A program made the translations under genes and the position numbers. The notes under the pieces were generated by a model. It saw only the letters and a program-made list of their open reading frames with translations. It was not told where the DNA came from and did no database searches. Below are positions 45,801 through 55,473 of a stretch of DNA of 64,000 nt, piece after piece. Each line of letters begins with the position of its first letter. Position 1 is the first letter of the stretch. Source of the DNA: Silanimonas sp. (GTDB lineage: Bacteria; Pseudomonadota; Gammaproteobacteria; Xanthomonadales; Xanthomonadaceae); NCBI RefSeq assembly GCF_027530345.1, contig NZ_JAPZQK010000019.1, forward strand, positions 1 to 64,000, read 5' to 3'.

Positions 45801-45941
45801 GACGGTCCAGTTGTCGATGGCGAAGTCGCTGAAGCGACGATCCTCGCTCAGGGCCAGCGCGGCGCTGCTGACGCACAGCAGCGCTGCGCCCATCCAGAGG
45901 GCGAAGCGGGTGCGTCGGCGTTGGGGGGGCTGCCGTTCCAT
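42867..45941 (-). CDS. Periplasmic-propeller sensor diguanylate cyclase
   Basis: This 1024-residue one-component signalling protein has a signal/anchor helix (about 14-31) followed by a long periplasmic region of two-component-regulator propeller repeats (about 40-670; recurring VWVGTQS, LWIGTRGG, VWVGTSNGLYR), a Y_Y_Y domain (FDYRLDGYDRDWVDAGD) and a transmembrane helix (LRVLAVVAGLLLLVGGVML). After a coiled coil comes a GGDEF domain with DALTGLPNRRA and an intact GGEEF at 891-895. An RxxD inhibitory site (REGD, 882-885) lies five residues before it. It should synthesise c-di-GMP in response to an external ligand. It interrupts the usual rlmH-maf neighbourhood. TAGCCT sits 6 nt before its ATG. 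Confidence 0.92.
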   Translation of the reverse strand: MERQPPQRRRTRFALWMGAALLCVSSAALALSEDRRFSDFAIDNWTVADGLPQVAVQSLAQDGDGYVWVGTQSSIARFDGVRFEPFDRRRTGGIDTSMAESSYRSRDGDVWFANRAGALRLRRDRVTRVAAAGTGVAVQAITEWPVGRMLFGTARGLYEQEDGTLVPAGLEGLDIGALVSDGPVLWIGARGRLLRREGEQTRSITLPGGEDLRITHLLADGPRLWIATPRGLWLQDGDRPPAPFAPLPELARQPIETLCTDSGGSLWISTAPRLYRLRSNGELDAIEDAQFVRNPWVNTCFEDREGNLWLGSQTESLFRAWDGLVTRLTEADGLVDPFVWALEDDGRGGVLVGTNSGLSHWRDGRIETLVAGSALPEPAVYELARLDAERLWIGTRGGLRERSNGQLSVPRGAEALEGTQVNVIAPTAEAVWVGTSNGLYRSTPDDGLRPVGEGAFEGSALRIRSLLPIDGQRVLVGTEDGLRYVDGAQVSVPDWARTLRGRMVSSLLRLPNGLLVAGTLDSGLTLVAGERAITLDEGLPTMNAWTLRTHDDHLYVSSIEGLYRVPLSRLPDPTTTNADAAHGADVGASWVLSMAGRNQSGQRARCCNGGARSRALLVGGQLWLPSISGVLRVDLDAIGSGSTEPLVHVEAATVGDRRHPADAGPLVLDGELRDLRFDFTALNFRSPRAMRFDYRLDGYDRDWVDAGDRRSAFYTNLPPGDFRFQVRARDEFGKSVQAGNPLDLRVEPRWSERPELRVLAVVAGLLLLVGGVMLGQRRQRSRMAHLQTLVDERTAQWQRANERLEQANAVLAVESQTDALTGLPNRRAVFQQMPAMLARYPEGVVLALVDIDHFKHVNDDYGHAAGDTVLRDFAGFLRRATREGDLLARWGGEEFIIVFGGLREDAVAARMTRLLNDGHSLNFDLGTERPLTLTFSVGWTRHPLGATAQSDWAHALELADAALYQAKASGRNTWVGLTAGPHMGDAALGGHPGKRIAELVGEGRLQWQNLRPRLTPVPREERSA

Positions 45942-45947
45942 GGAGTA

Positions 45948-45953
45948 AGGCTA
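45948..45953 (-). promoter_or_regulatory. -10-like element for leaderless cyclase transcript
   Basis: On the - strand TAGCCT is followed by TACTCC and the ATG at 45941, a 6-nt spacing without a ribosome site. It shares a 50-nt divergent region with the maf promoter. Confidence 0.4.
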
Positions 45954-45979
45954 GCGTGCCTGCGGCCTGAACGGGCGGC

Positions 45980-45985
45980 TATGCT
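45980..45985 (+). promoter_or_regulatory. -10-like element for leaderless maf-rng transcript
   Basis: TATGCT (four of six consensus bases) is followed by TGGGGC and the ATG at 45992, again exactly 6 nt. GGGG is too close to the ATG to be an effective ribosome site. Confidence 0.4.
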
Positions 45986-45991
45986 TGGGGC

Positions 45992-46561
45992 ATGCTTTAT
46001 CTCGCGTCCCAATCGCCGCGTCGTCGTGCGCTGTTGCAGCAGCTCGGCGTCGAGCCCGGCCTCCTCGATGTCGATGTGCCGGAGGTCCGCCAGCCCGGCG
46101 AGCCGGCCCTCGACTACGTCAACCGCGTCGCCCGCGAGAAGGCGGGTGCCGGCCTGCTCGCCGTGGCCGCGGTTCCCGGGGCGCGGGTTCTGGCCGCCGA
46201 CACCGAGGTGATCCTCGACGACGAGGTCTTCGGCAAGCCCGCTGATGCCGCGGACGCGGCGCGCATGCTCCGCAGGCTCTCGGGGCGGACCCATGCCGTG
46301 GCCACGGTGGTCTGGCTGCTCCATGCCGGCGGCGAGGCCTCGGCCACGTCGTTGTCGGACGTGACCTTTGCCGCGCTGGACGAGCCGACCCTCGAGGCCT
46401 ACCTCGCCAGCGGCGAATGGCAGGGAAAGGCCGGGGCCTACGCCATCCAGGGCCGTGCGGCCGCCTTCATCGCCCATCTTTCCGGCAGCTACACCGGCGT
46501 GATGGGCCTGCCCCTGTTCGAGACGGCCGCGCTGTTGCGCCGCCACGGAGTGACGATTTGA
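45992..46561 (+). CDS. maf: Maf-family nucleoside-triphosphate pyrophosphatase (YhdE-like)
   Basis: This 189-residue house-cleaning enzyme hydrolyses non-canonical or excess pyrimidine triphosphates. Motifs are LASQSPRRRALLQQLG (3-18), VLAADTEVILDDEVFGKP and GKAGAYAIQGRAAAFI; the SPRR form near the N-terminus points to the YhdE subgroup (dTTP/UTP). It is followed by rng with a TTGA overlap, the same order as yhdE-rng-yhdP-tldD in E. coli. Its message may be leaderless. Confidence 0.94.
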   Translation: MLYLASQSPRRRALLQQLGVEPGLLDVDVPEVRQPGEPALDYVNRVAREKAGAGLLAVAAVPGARVLAADTEVILDDEVFGKPADAADAARMLRRLSGRTHAVATVVWLLHAGGEASATSLSDVTFAALDEPTLEAYLASGEWQGKAGAYAIQGRAAAFIAHLSGSYTGVMGLPLFETAALLRRHGVTI

Positions 46562-48039
46562 GCGCCGAGATCCTGATCAACGTCACGCCGCGCGAGACGC
46601 GCGTGGCGCTCGCCGAGCAGGGCATGCTGCAGGAGCTGCACATCGAGCGCAGTTTGCGCCGGGGCGTGGTCGGCAACCTCTACAAGGGCCGCGTGCAGCG
46701 GGTGATGCCGGGCATGCAGGCCGCCTTCGTGGAGCTCGGCCTCGAGCGCGCCGCCTTCCTGCACGCCTCCGACATCGTCCGCGTCCCGCAGGTGCAGCCC
46801 TCCGAGAGCGAGGAGCTGGGGCCGCCGGCGCCGCCGCCGTCGATCACCTCGCTGGTGCACGAGGGCCAGGAGATCGTCGTGCAGGTGGTGAAGGACCCGA
46901 TCGGCAGCAAGGGCGCCCGCCTCACCACCCAGGTCAGCATCCCGTCGCGTTACCTCGTGCTGCTGCCCTATTCGAAGGTGATTGGCGTCTCCGCGCGCAT
47001 CGAGGACGACACCGAGCGCGCGCGGCTGAAGGGGCTGGTAACCGAACTGGCCGAAGGCAGCGGCATGGGCTTCATCGTCCGCACCAATGCCGAGGGGCTG
47101 GATCGCGATGCGCTGGAGGCCGACGTGGCCTACCTGCGGCTGGCCTGGCAACTCATTCGCGAGGCCAGCGCCAGCACACCGGTGGGCGCCCGCATCTACG
47201 AGGACCTGTCGCTGCCCATGCGCGCCCTGCGCGACATGATGAGTACGCAGATCGACCGGGTGCTGGTGGATTCCCGCGAGACGCATGAACGGCTGCTGCG
47301 CTTCGCCGGGCAGTTCATGCCCGATTTGGCCGGGCGGATCGAGCATTACGCTGGCGAGAGGCCGCTGTTCGACCTGAACGGCGTGGAGGACGAGATCTCC
47401 CGCGCGCTGCAGAAGGAAGTGCCGCTGAAATCGGGCGGTTACCTCGTGGTCGACCAGACCGAGGCGATGACCACGGTGGACGTCAACACCGGGTCCTTCC
47501 TCGGCCAGCGCAACCTCGAGGAAACCGCCTTCCGCACCAACCTCGAAGCCGCGCAGGCGGTGGCGAGGCAGCTCCGGCTGCGCAACCTCGGCGGAATCAT
47601 CATCATCGACTTCATCGACATGCACGACGCCGACCATCGCCGCCAGGTGCTTCGCACGCTGGAGAAGGCCTTGGCGCGCGACCATGCGAAGACGACGGTG
47701 TACGACTTCTCGCCGCTCGGCCTCGTGGAGATGACGCGCAAGCGCACGACCGAGAGTCTCGAGCACCAGCTTTGCGAGACCTGCCCGACCTGCAGCGGGC
47801 GCGGCATGCTGAAGTCGCCGGAGACGTTGAGCTACGAAATCTTCCGCGAGGTCACGCGCGCCGTGCGTCAGTTCGAGGCCGAGCGCCTGCTGGTGATCGC
47901 CGCGCCGAATGTCGTCGCGCGCATCACCGACGAGGAGTCGGTCGCCGTCGCCGAACTCGAGGAATTCCTCGGCAAGACCATCCGCTTCCAGCCCGACGAG
48001 CAATACGGGCAGGAACAGTACGACGTCGTCCTGCTGTGA
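46558..48039 (+). CDS. rng: Ribonuclease G
   Basis: This 493-residue endoribonuclease of the RNase E/G family trims 16S rRNA 5' ends and some mRNAs. It has the S1 domain front (RRGVVGNLYKGRVQRVMPGM), the 5'-sensor region, the catalytic DNase-like part with VDVNTGSFLGQRN and IIIIDFIDMHDADHR (metal-binding aspartates), and the Zn-link CETCPTCSG. Length equals E. coli RNase G (489) with no long C-terminal scaffold, excluding RNase E. The start is the TTG at 46558, overlapping the maf stop as TTGA; an upstream frame is spurious. Confidence 0.95.
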   Translation: MSAEILINVTPRETRVALAEQGMLQELHIERSLRRGVVGNLYKGRVQRVMPGMQAAFVELGLERAAFLHASDIVRVPQVQPSESEELGPPAPPPSITSLVHEGQEIVVQVVKDPIGSKGARLTTQVSIPSRYLVLLPYSKVIGVSARIEDDTERARLKGLVTELAEGSGMGFIVRTNAEGLDRDALEADVAYLRLAWQLIREASASTPVGARIYEDLSLPMRALRDMMSTQIDRVLVDSRETHERLLRFAGQFMPDLAGRIEHYAGERPLFDLNGVEDEISRALQKEVPLKSGGYLVVDQTEAMTTVDVNTGSFLGQRNLEETAFRTNLEAAQAVARQLRLRNLGGIIIIDFIDMHDADHRRQVLRTLEKALARDHAKTTVYDFSPLGLVEMTRKRTTESLEHQLCETCPTCSGRGMLKSPETLSYEIFREVTRAVRQFEAERLLVIAAPNVVARITDEESVAVAELEEFLGKTIRFQPDEQYGQEQYDVVLL

Positions 48040-48053
48040 GCTGCGCCTGAGCC

Positions 48054-51000
48054 ATGGCCTCCGTCGCGCGCCGCTGGTGGCGTCGCTGCCGCCGCATCGG
48101 CGGCTACGGGGTATTGGTCGTACTGATCGTCGTGGCCCTGCTCGTCGCGGTGGCGAACCAGTTCCTGCCGGCCGTCGAGAAGCATCCTGACGAGGTCGCG
48201 CGCTGGCTGTCGGAGCGCGTCGGACAGTCGGTGCGTTTCAGCGGCCTCGATGCGCGCTGGACCCGGCAGGGCCCGCGTTTTGCGCTGGACGGCCTGGTGG
48301 TCGGCGAGGGCGATCGGCAGCTCGCCATCGGGCGTGCCGACCTGCAGGTGTCGGTGTATTCCGGCCTCTTCCCGGGCATGCCGCTGACCGAGCTGAGTGT
48401 CGATGGGCTGTCGCTCACGTTGCACCAGGATCTCGAAGGTCGTTGGCGGATGAGCGGCCTGCCCGAGCCGGCACGGCCGGGCATCGATCCCTTCGACGTG
48501 CTCGCCGGCTTCGGGGAATTGCGCGTGCAGGACGCGAGGTTGCGCATCCTCGCCGAGCGCTGGGACATCGACCACACGCTGCCGCGCATCGATGGCCGCC
48601 TGCGCGTCAGCGATTCGCAGGTGCGTGGCGGTGTCCGCTTGTGGTCGGCGGACGGCCGCGCACCGCTGGATGTCAGTGCCGATGTGGCCCGCGACGGCCG
48701 CCTCGGACGCCTCTGGGTGGGCGCCGAACAGGTCGATCTGCCGGCATGGGGCCCTCTGCTCGCGGCGCTGGGCGTCGAGCCGCTCGCCGGTCGAGGCGAA
48801 TTGGGCGCGTGGGTGGAGTTGGATGATCGCCGCATCGCCCGCGTGCAGGTGCGCGCGGCGCTGGAAGGGGTGAGCCTGCGGCGCGTGGGGACGGCCTTGC
48901 CGCCCGTGCGTTTCGAGCGCGCCGGTTTCGATGCGCAATGGCGTCTGGAGGCGCGGGGCTGGCAGGTCTCCGTGCCGGCCGGCACGTTCGCCAATGGCTC
49001 GAGCGAGCAGCGCATCGACGGATTCTGGATGGCGGGTGGCGAGCGGGTTGCCATCGAGGCCGAGCGCATCGACATGGGGCCGCTGCTGGCCCTAGGTGCC
49101 CTCAGCAACCGCCTGCCGGGCGGTGTATCCGCGTGGGTGGCCGAAGCGCGTCCGTCCGGCACGGTGCGCGCCTTGTCGATGCCCGCGTCGCTCCCGGGAG
49201 CCTTCGCCGGTCGGGCGACGCTCGAAGACGTCGGTTTCGCGCCTGTCGGCTCGCGTCCCGGCCTGCGCAGCCTGGCGGGTGAGGTGGCGTTCGACGCCGA
49301 CGGGGGCGTGCTGGCCCTCGATGGGGCGCCGATCGGCCTCGACTGGCCGGCGGAATTCGGGCCAGTGCTGCCGCTCGGCCTGCGCGGGGAACTGGCGCTT
49401 TGGCGCGACGGCGAGGGCTGGAGCCTCGGCAGCGACGCGCTCGGCATCGAGGCGCCAGGTCTTCGGATCGCCACACGCTTCGCCCTCGGCTTCCAAGGCG
49501 ACGGCACGCGGCCGACGCTGGACCTCGCCGCCGACCTCGATGATTTCAGTGTGGTGGACGCGAAGCGCTTCTGGCTGCAGACCACGATGAAGCCGCCGGT
49601 GCGTCAGTGGCTCGACACCGCACTGGTGGCCGGGCAGGCGCGCGGTGGACGGGTCGCGATGGGCGGTGATCTCGACCACTGGCCGTTCCGCGACGGCGGC
49701 GGACGCTTCGATGCGCGCGTCTCGCTGGAGGACGTCACGCTGAAGTTCAACAACGCGTGGCCAGCGGCGACCGCATTCCATGGCGAGGCGCTGTTCAATG
49801 GCCCGGGCATGGCCCTGAACAGCATGCGCGCGAACCTGCTCGACGCCGTGGTGAGCGAGGCCAGCGGCGGCATCGACGACTTCAAGTCGGCATGGCTCGA
49901 CCTGCAGGTGCGCGGCGGCGGCGATGCCGGTGGCCTGCGCACGCTGGTGATGCAGAGCCCGCTCTACGCGCCGCAGCGCGCGAACATCGATGCCCTGTCG
50001 ATCACTGGCCCTGCCGCGGTCGACCTGCGGCTGCGGCTGCCGTTGAAGAAGGAGTTCGGGGAGCGCGAAGTCGAAGGCACGCTCTCGCTCGACAACGCCA
50101 GCGTCGCCGATGCGCGCTGGAAGATCGGTTTCGAAGGACTGAGCGGCGCGATTCCCTTCACCGACAAGGGCTTCCTCGCCGACGCGCTGCCGGTGCGCTA
50201 CGGCGACAGCGACGGCGCGCTGTCCTTGCGCGTCGGCGATACGGTGCGTGACGCCGAGAACGTGGCCGAACTGCAGCTCGATGCCGCGCTGGCGCCGTCG
50301 CAGTTGCTCGAACGCAGCCCGGAGCTCGCATGGCTGAAGCCCTGGCTCGAGGGCCGCAGCCTGTGGGACGTGCGCGTCGACGTGCCGCGGGCGCGCGCCG
50401 ATGCGCCACCGCCGCCGGCGCGCCTCAGCCTTCGTTCCGACCTCGTTGGCACACGCCTCGGGTTGCCGGCGCCGCTGCGCAAGAGTGCGGCCACGCCGCT
50501 GCCGCTGCGTCTCGACCTTCCGCTGCCGGCCAGTGCCGGGGCGCTCCAGTTGCGACTGGGCCGTCTGATGCAACTGCGCGGGCGGATGGCCGACGGCGAG
50601 CGCCCGTTCGCCGCCGTCGCCGAGTTCGGCAACATCGGCGACCCGCTGCCGATTCCCGAGGCCGGCATCGCCGTGCGCGGCCAGGTGCCCAGCCTCGACA
50701 TCGGCGGTTGGGTGGCGGCGGCGTCTGGCGGAGGCACTGGGCAGGGTGGCCTGCAGTCCGTCGACGTCCAGGTTGGTGCCATCGATGTGCTCGACCGGAG
50801 CTTCGGCGAGGGCCGGGTGCGCCTGCGACGCGAGGCCCAGGGGCTGTGGGTCGGCTTCGACGGCGCCGCCATCGCTGGCGAGATCCGCGTGCCCTCGGCC
50901 GAAGGCGCCGCGGTGGACGGCCGCTTCGCGCGCCTGCACTGGCCGCCGATGGATACCAAAGCGATGACCGGCAGCCGCGCCGAGTCCACCCCAGCGGTCG

Positions 51001-51881
51001 ACCAGACCGACCCCTCGGGGCTGCCGCCGCTGCAGTTCCGGATCGAGGATTTCCGCCTCGGCGAAGCGCGCCTCGGCCGCACCGAGCTGCAGACCTTCCC
51101 GACGCCGGAAGGCATGCATGTGGACCGCTTCAGCACCACGTCCGAGGCGCTGACGGTGATGGCCAGCGGTGACTGGACGCGGATCGGCGGGCAGACCCGC
51201 TCGCGTTTCGCGGTGGATTTCGACGCCGACAGCCTCGGCGGCATGCTCGATGCGCTCGGCTTCACGGGCATGGTCGAGGAGGGGCCGGTGAAGTCGCGCA
51301 TGGTCGGCGACTGGCCGGGCTCGCCGGGCAGCTTCCGGCTCGACCGCTTCGACGGCAATTTGCGCGTGGACGTTGGCGCCGGCCGACTGCTCGATGTCGA
51401 GCCCGGCACCGGCCGGTTCATCGGCCTCGTCTCCATCGCCGAGATCCCGCGCCGCCTGACCTTTGATTTCAGCGATTTCTTCGAGAAGGGTTTCGCCTTC
51501 AACGGCATGAGCGGCGACTTCGAGTTCAAGGGCGGCGATGCGCGCACCGCCAACCTGCGCATCGATGGGCCCTCCGCGGAAATCAACGTGAGCGGCACCA
51601 CGGCGCTCGCCGCGCGCGAGTACGACCAGCGCGTCGAAGTGTTGCCCAAGGCCGGCGGCGTGCTCCCGGCGATCGGGGCCGTGACTGGCGGGCCGGCGGG
51701 TGCAGCGCTGGGCGCCGTGGCGCAGGCCGTCCTGCAGGTGCCGTTGAAGCAGGCGACGCGCACGGTCTACAGCGTGCAGGGCCCCTGGGCCGAACCTGAT
51801 GTCGATGTCGTCGAACGCGGCCCGCGCCGCACCAGCCCCAATCGTGAAACCCCCGAAGGAATCCGCAATGACGCCGCTTGA
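48054..51881 (+). CDS. yhdP: AsmA-like phospholipid transport protein YhdP
   Basis: This 1275-residue protein is anchored in the inner membrane by one N-terminal helix ([19 protein letters not shown], about 19-37) and otherwise forms a very long periplasmic beta-rich body. YhdP, TamB and YdbH jointly carry phospholipids to the outer membrane. Recognisable features are the DUF3971-type front ([20 protein letters not shown]) and the conserved C-terminal region ([40 protein letters not shown]). Length matches E. coli (1266). It follows rng by 14 nt, and its last 14 nt overlap the tldD start. Confidence 0.93.
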   Translation: MASVARRWWRRCRRIGGYGVLVVLIVVALLVAVANQFLPAVEKHPDEVARWLSERVGQSVRFSGLDARWTRQGPRFALDGLVVGEGDRQLAIGRADLQVSVYSGLFPGMPLTELSVDGLSLTLHQDLEGRWRMSGLPEPARPGIDPFDVLAGFGELRVQDARLRILAERWDIDHTLPRIDGRLRVSDSQVRGGVRLWSADGRAPLDVSADVARDGRLGRLWVGAEQVDLPAWGPLLAALGVEPLAGRGELGAWVELDDRRIARVQVRAALEGVSLRRVGTALPPVRFERAGFDAQWRLEARGWQVSVPAGTFANGSSEQRIDGFWMAGGERVAIEAERIDMGPLLALGALSNRLPGGVSAWVAEARPSGTVRALSMPASLPGAFAGRATLEDVGFAPVGSRPGLRSLAGEVAFDADGGVLALDGAPIGLDWPAEFGPVLPLGLRGELALWRDGEGWSLGSDALGIEAPGLRIATRFALGFQGDGTRPTLDLAADLDDFSVVDAKRFWLQTTMKPPVRQWLDTALVAGQARGGRVAMGGDLDHWPFRDGGGRFDARVSLEDVTLKFNNAWPAATAFHGEALFNGPGMALNSMRANLLDAVVSEASGGIDDFKSAWLDLQVRGGGDAGGLRTLVMQSPLYAPQRANIDALSITGPAAVDLRLRLPLKKEFGEREVEGTLSLDNASVADARWKIGFEGLSGAIPFTDKGFLADALPVRYGDSDGALSLRVGDTVRDAENVAELQLDAALAPSQLLERSPELAWLKPWLEGRSLWDVRVDVPRARADAPPPPARLSLRSDLVGTRLGLPAPLRKSAATPLPLRLDLPLPASAGALQLRLGRLMQLRGRMADGERPFAAVAEFGNIGDPLPIPEAGIAVRGQVPSLDIGGWVAAASGGGTGQGGLQSVDVQVGAIDVLDRSFGEGRVRLRREAQGLWVGFDGAAIAGEIRVPSAEGAAVDGRFARLHWPPMDTKAMTGSRAESTPAVDQTDPSGLPPLQFRIEDFRLGEARLGRTELQTFPTPEGMHVDRFSTTSEALTVMASGDWTRIGGQTRSRFAVDFDADSLGGMLDALGFTGMVEEGPVKSRMVGDWPGSPGSFRLDRFDGNLRVDVGAGRLLDVEPGTGRFIGLVSIAEIPRRLTFDFSDFFEKGFAFNGMSGDFEFKGGDARTANLRIDGPSAEINVSGTTALAAREYDQRVEVLPKAGGVLPAIGAVTGGPAGAALGAVAQAVLQVPLKQATRTVYSVQGPWAEPDVDVVERGPRRTSPNRETPEGIRNDAA

Positions 51882-53307
51882 ACTGGCCGAACGCACGCTG
51901 CTCACGCCGACCGGCCTCGGCCTCGACGATGTCGACCGCGCGCTGGCCGAACTGCTCGGCCCCGGCGTCGACGACGGCGACCTCTATTTCGAGCACAGCC
52001 GCCGCGAGAGCTGGACGGTGGAGGACGGCATCGTCAAGGACGGCGCCCACAGCATCGAGCAGGGCGTGGGCGTGCGCGCCATCAGCGGCGAGAAGACCGG
52101 CTTCGCCTACACGGATGAAATCGACCTGCTGGCCCTGCTGGAATCGGCCCGCGCCGCCCGCGCGATCAGCCGCGAGGGCCTGAAGACCGCCCGCGGCCAG
52201 CGCGTCCAGGTGGCCGGCCACTCGCTGTACCCGGCCATCGACCCCATCGACCGCTTCGCGCCGGAAGGCAAGCTGTCGAAGCTGCGCGAGATCGAGGCCT
52301 GGGTGCGCGCGGCCGATCCGCGCGTGGTGCAGGTCAGTGCTTCGCTGTCGGCCGCGGTCGACACGGTCCTCGTGGCTCGCGCCGACGGCACGCTGGCCGC
52401 CGACGTGCGGCCGCTGGTGCGCTTCAACGTGCAGGTCATCGTCGAGCAGGGCGGGCGCCGCGAATCCGGCTACGCCGGCGGTGGCGGGCGCTTCGACTAC
52501 GTCGAACTGTTCGCGAACGGCCGCGCGGAAGGCCTCGCGAAAGAAGCGCTGCGGCAGGCGCTGGTGAACCTCGAGGCCATCGACGCCCCGGCTGGCGCGA
52601 TGCCGGTGGTGCTGGGCCCCGGCTGGCCCGGCGTGCTGCTGCACGAGGCCGTCGGCCACGGGCTGGAAGGCGACTTCAACCGCAAGGGCACGTCGATCTA
52701 TTCGGGCCGCGTTGGCGAACGCGTGGCGGCGCCGGGCGTCACCGTCATCGACGACGGCACGCTCGATGCCCGCCGCGGCTCGCTGAACATCGACGACGAG
52801 GGCGCGCCGACCCAGCGCACCGTGCTGATCGAGGACGGCATCCTCAAGGGCTACATGCAGGACAGCCTCAACGCCCGCCTGATGGGCGTGGCCCGCACCG
52901 GCAACGGCCGTCGCGAGAGCTTCGCGCACTTGCCGATGCCGCGCATGACCAACACCACGATGGCGGCGGGCTCGCACACACTGGAGGAGATGATCGCCTC
53001 GGTCGAACGCGGCCTGTTCGCGCCGAACTTCGGCGGCGGCCAGGTGGACATCACCACCGGCAAGTTCGTGTTCTCGGCCAGCGAGGCCTACCTGATCGAG
53101 AACGGGAAGATCACCGCGCCGGTGAAGGGCGCCACGCTGATCGGCAACGGCCCGGAAGTGATGAACCGCGTGGTCATGATCGGCAACGACCTGCAGCTCG
53201 ATGCCGGCGTCGGCGTGTGCGGCAAGAACGGCCAGAGCGTTCCCGTGGGCGTGGGCCAACCCTCGCTGAAGATCGCCCAGATGACGGTGGGCGGGACGAA
53301 GGCGTGA
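51868..53307 (+). CDS. tldD: Metalloprotease subunit TldD
   Basis: This 479-residue zinc-bearing subunit of the TldD-TldE (PmbA) heterodimeric protease degrades unfolded peptides and matures modified peptides such as microcin B17. The metal motif is [11 protein letters not shown] (His-Glu-x-x-x-His form), with the third ligand expected in the C-terminal half. Length agrees with E. coli TldD (481). The ATG at 51868 has GAAGGA upstream and overlaps the end of yhdP. It converges with yjgA two bases after its stop. Its partner gene pmbA lies 722 nt further on, beyond yjgA. Confidence 0.95.
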   Translation: MTPLELAERTLLTPTGLGLDDVDRALAELLGPGVDDGDLYFEHSRRESWTVEDGIVKDGAHSIEQGVGVRAISGEKTGFAYTDEIDLLALLESARAARAISREGLKTARGQRVQVAGHSLYPAIDPIDRFAPEGKLSKLREIEAWVRAADPRVVQVSASLSAAVDTVLVARADGTLAADVRPLVRFNVQVIVEQGGRRESGYAGGGGRFDYVELFANGRAEGLAKEALRQALVNLEAIDAPAGAMPVVLGPGWPGVLLHEAVGHGLEGDFNRKGTSIYSGRVGERVAAPGVTVIDDGTLDARRGSLNIDDEGAPTQRTVLIEDGILKGYMQDSLNARLMGVARTGNGRRESFAHLPMPRMTNTTMAAGSHTLEEMIASVERGLFAPNFGGGQVDITTGKFVFSASEAYLIENGKITAPVKGATLIGNGPEVMNRVVMIGNDLQLDAGVGVCGKNGQSVPVGVGQPSLKIAQMTVGGTKA

Positions 53308-53309
53308 CC

Positions 53310-53987
53310 TCAGTCGTCGCGGCGCCCGCCGAAGTCGTCGTGGCGGTATTCGTCCAGCCCTTCGAGGCCGCCGATCTCGTCGATGTCCTCGAGACCGTGG
53401 TCGACGCTGTTCGCCTCGGCTTCCAGCGCCTCGTCGATCGCATCGGCGTCGTCGCCACGGCCCTCGTCGGCCTCGGCCATCAGCTCGCGCAGCACGCGGA
53501 AGATCTCGCGGAAGCTGTGCGGCGGCTTGTTCGCCAGGCGCTCGGCCTTGGCATTGCGCGCCAGCGTGCGCAGCTGCTGGCGGTCGGCCATCGGGTACAG
53601 CGCGATGAACTCCGCGAGGCCGGCATCGCCGCCATCGACGATCTTCAGTCGCCAGTGTTCCACGCGATGCAGGGCCGCGGCTTCGCGGCGGGCGTCTTCC
53701 TTGGTGTGCTCGAGCGCCGCGCGCAGCGTGTCCAGCACGGCGTCGTCCTCGCGCCGCATCTGCTTCGCCAGCCATTGGGTCTGGCGCTTGCGGGCGATGT
53801 TCGAGCGGATTCGCTGCGAGTCGACCACCAGCGCGCGCAGCTCGTCGGGCATCGGCAGCAGCGCCAGTGCGGCGTGGCCGGTGTCCATCAGTTTGCCGGC
53901 CATGGCCAGAACATCAAGGGCCTCGCGCCGCTTCGCGCTGCGGCTCTCGTCGAGGAATTCGCCGGTTTCGGGGTCGCGTCCGCGCAT
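53310..53987 (-). CDS. yjgA: Ribosome-associated protein YjgA/DarP
   Basis: This 225-residue basic, helical protein associates with late 50S assembly intermediates. The conserved part (about 25-170) contains RRREAL-type helices, RIRSNIARKRQTQWLAKQMR and NKPPHSFREIFRVLRELM. The C-terminal ~50 residues are strongly acidic (many Asp/Glu) and longer than in E. coli (183 residues in total there). The ATG at 53985-53987 gives the usual MRGRDPETGEF start. It lies between tldD and pmbA on the opposite strand; in E. coli yjgA is likewise divergent from pmbA. Confidence 0.92.
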   Translation of the reverse strand: MRGRDPETGEFLDESRSAKRREALDVLAMAGKLMDTGHAALALLPMPDELRALVVDSQRIRSNIARKRQTQWLAKQMRREDDAVLDTLRAALEHTKEDARREAAALHRVEHWRLKIVDGGDAGLAEFIALYPMADRQQLRTLARNAKAERLANKPPHSFREIFRVLRELMAEADEGRGDDADAIDEALEAEANSVDHGLEDIDEIGGLEGLDEYRHDDFGGRRDD

Positions 53988-54028
53988 GCGCCGGGGCCGT
54001 ACAGTTGAACGATGCACAGGATAACGCA

Positions 54029-55369
54029 GTGACCACCGACGCCACCCTCGACCGCCTCGCCGAGCTCTCGGCCCTTGCCGTGGCCGAAGCCCGACGCCTC
54101 GGCGCCTCCCAAGCCGAAGCCAGCGCCAACGACGAGCGCGGCCTGAACGTGAACGTGCGCATGGGCGAGGTCGAGTCCGTCGAGCGCACGCGCGACCGCG
54201 GCATCGCCGTCACCGTTTACTTCGGCCAGAGGAAAGCCAACGCCAGCACGGCCGACCTCAAGCCCGAGAGCTTGAAGCGGACGGTTGAGATGGCCTGCGC
54301 CATCGCGAAGCACACCGAGCCGGACACGGCGAACGGGCTGGCCGACGAAGCTCGCATGGCGCGCGAATCGCGGGATTTCGACCAGTGGCACCCGTGGGCC
54401 ATCGAGGCCGATGCCGCGGTGGCGCTGGCGCTGGAGGCCGAAGCCGCGGGGCGCAGCTTCGACCCGCGCATCAGCAATTCCGAGGGGGCCTCCGTTTCGA
54501 CCAACGAGGGGTTGTCGGTCTACGCCAACTCGCACGGTTTCGTCGGCCGCGAGAAGAGCACCAGCCATTCGATCAGCGCTTCGCTGATCGCCGGGGCCGG
54601 CGAGGCCATGCAGGGCCAGTACTGGTACACCGCGGCCCTTCGCGCCGACGCTCTCGAGAGCGCCGCCGAAGTGGGGCGCAAGGCGGCCGAGCGCACGCTG
54701 GCGCGGCTCGATCCGCGCAGCGCGCCGACCGGCGAGTTCCCGGTGCTGTTCGTGCCTGAGGTGGCGCGTTCGCTGATCGCGCACCTCGTCGGTGCGGTGT
54801 CGGGCGGCGCGCTTTACCGCAAGGCCAGTTTCCTCGTCGGGGCACAGGGGCAGCGGCTGTTCCCCGAATGGTTCCGCATCGTCGAGCGCCCGCATCTCGT
54901 CGGCGGGTGGCGCAGCGGTGATTTCGACGCCGACGGCGTGGCCACGTGCGAATCGCCGCTGGTCGATGGAGGCGTGCTGCAGCGCTACGTACTTGGCACC
55001 TATTCCGCGCGGCGGCTCGGCTTGGAAAGCACCGGCAATGCCGGCGGCGTGCACAACCTCGAGGTCGCGGCCAATGCCGAGGGCTTCGACGCGATGCTGA
55101 AAGGAATGCGCCGCGGACTCGTCGTGACCGAGCTGATGGGGCAGGGCGTCAACACCGTCACTGGCGACTACTCGCGCGGTGCGGCCGGTTTCTGGGTCGA
55201 GGACGGGGCCATCGCCTACCCGGTGGACGAGCTCACCATCGCCTCCAATCTCCGCGACATGTTCCTCGGCATCGAGGCGGTCGGCGCGGACATCGACCGG
55301 CGTTCAGCGACGGCCATCGGCAGCCTGCTGGTCGGGAAAATGACCGTGGCGGGCGGTGACGGGGGCTGA
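54029..55369 (+). CDS. pmbA: Metalloprotease subunit PmbA/TldE
   Basis: This 446-residue protein is the non-zinc partner of TldD in the heterodimeric TldD/E protease. It shows the shared fold (ISNSEGASVSTNEGLSVYAN, GGALYRKASFLVG, TGDYSRGAAGFWVEDGAIAY) and lacks the HExxxH of TldD, as expected. The GTG start at 54029 has AGGA (54017-54020) at good spacing; the longer frame overlaps the divergent yjgA gene. Length agrees with E. coli PmbA (450). Confidence 0.94.
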   Translation: MTTDATLDRLAELSALAVAEARRLGASQAEASANDERGLNVNVRMGEVESVERTRDRGIAVTVYFGQRKANASTADLKPESLKRTVEMACAIAKHTEPDTANGLADEARMARESRDFDQWHPWAIEADAAVALALEAEAAGRSFDPRISNSEGASVSTNEGLSVYANSHGFVGREKSTSHSISASLIAGAGEAMQGQYWYTAALRADALESAAEVGRKAAERTLARLDPRSAPTGEFPVLFVPEVARSLIAHLVGAVSGGALYRKASFLVGAQGQRLFPEWFRIVERPHLVGGWRSGDFDADGVATCESPLVDGGVLQRYVLGTYSARRLGLESTGNAGGVHNLEVAANAEGFDAMLKGMRRGLVVTELMGQGVNTVTGDYSRGAAGFWVEDGAIAYPVDELTIASNLRDMFLGIEAVGADIDRRSATAIGSLLVGKMTVAGGDGG

Positions 55370-55379
55370 AGTCGCCCCC
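55361..55379 (+). terminator. Hairpin at the end of pmbA
   Basis: GGGGGC/GCCCCC forms a 6-bp stem with a 7-nt loop that contains the TGA stop codon. There is no T-tract; it is a weak candidate. Confidence 0.35.
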
Positions 55380-55412
55380 GCGGTTCCGAGGGCTCAGGCA
55401 CGGCCGGATTCC

Positions 55413-55441
55413 TTGACAGCCATTCACCTTTTCTCGACAGT
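55413..55441 (+). promoter_or_regulatory. Possible promoter of the DUF4870 gene
   Basis: TTGACA (55413-55418) is followed after 17 nt by GACAGT (55436-55441), a good -35 with a poor -10. AAGGAA provides a ribosome site before the ATG at 55474. Confidence 0.4.
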
Positions 55442-55473
55442 GACCGGGCGTTTTCACCACCAAGGAAATCCCG

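Noticed and set aside
49092-51905. A 937-codon open frame antisense to yhdP
   Set aside because: Low-complexity Arg/Ala/Glu sequence without motifs; yhdP has the expected anchor, length and operon position.
53867-54028. Upstream extension of pmbA
   Set aside because: It overlaps the divergent yjgA coding region and lacks conservation; GTG 54029 has a spaced AGGA.
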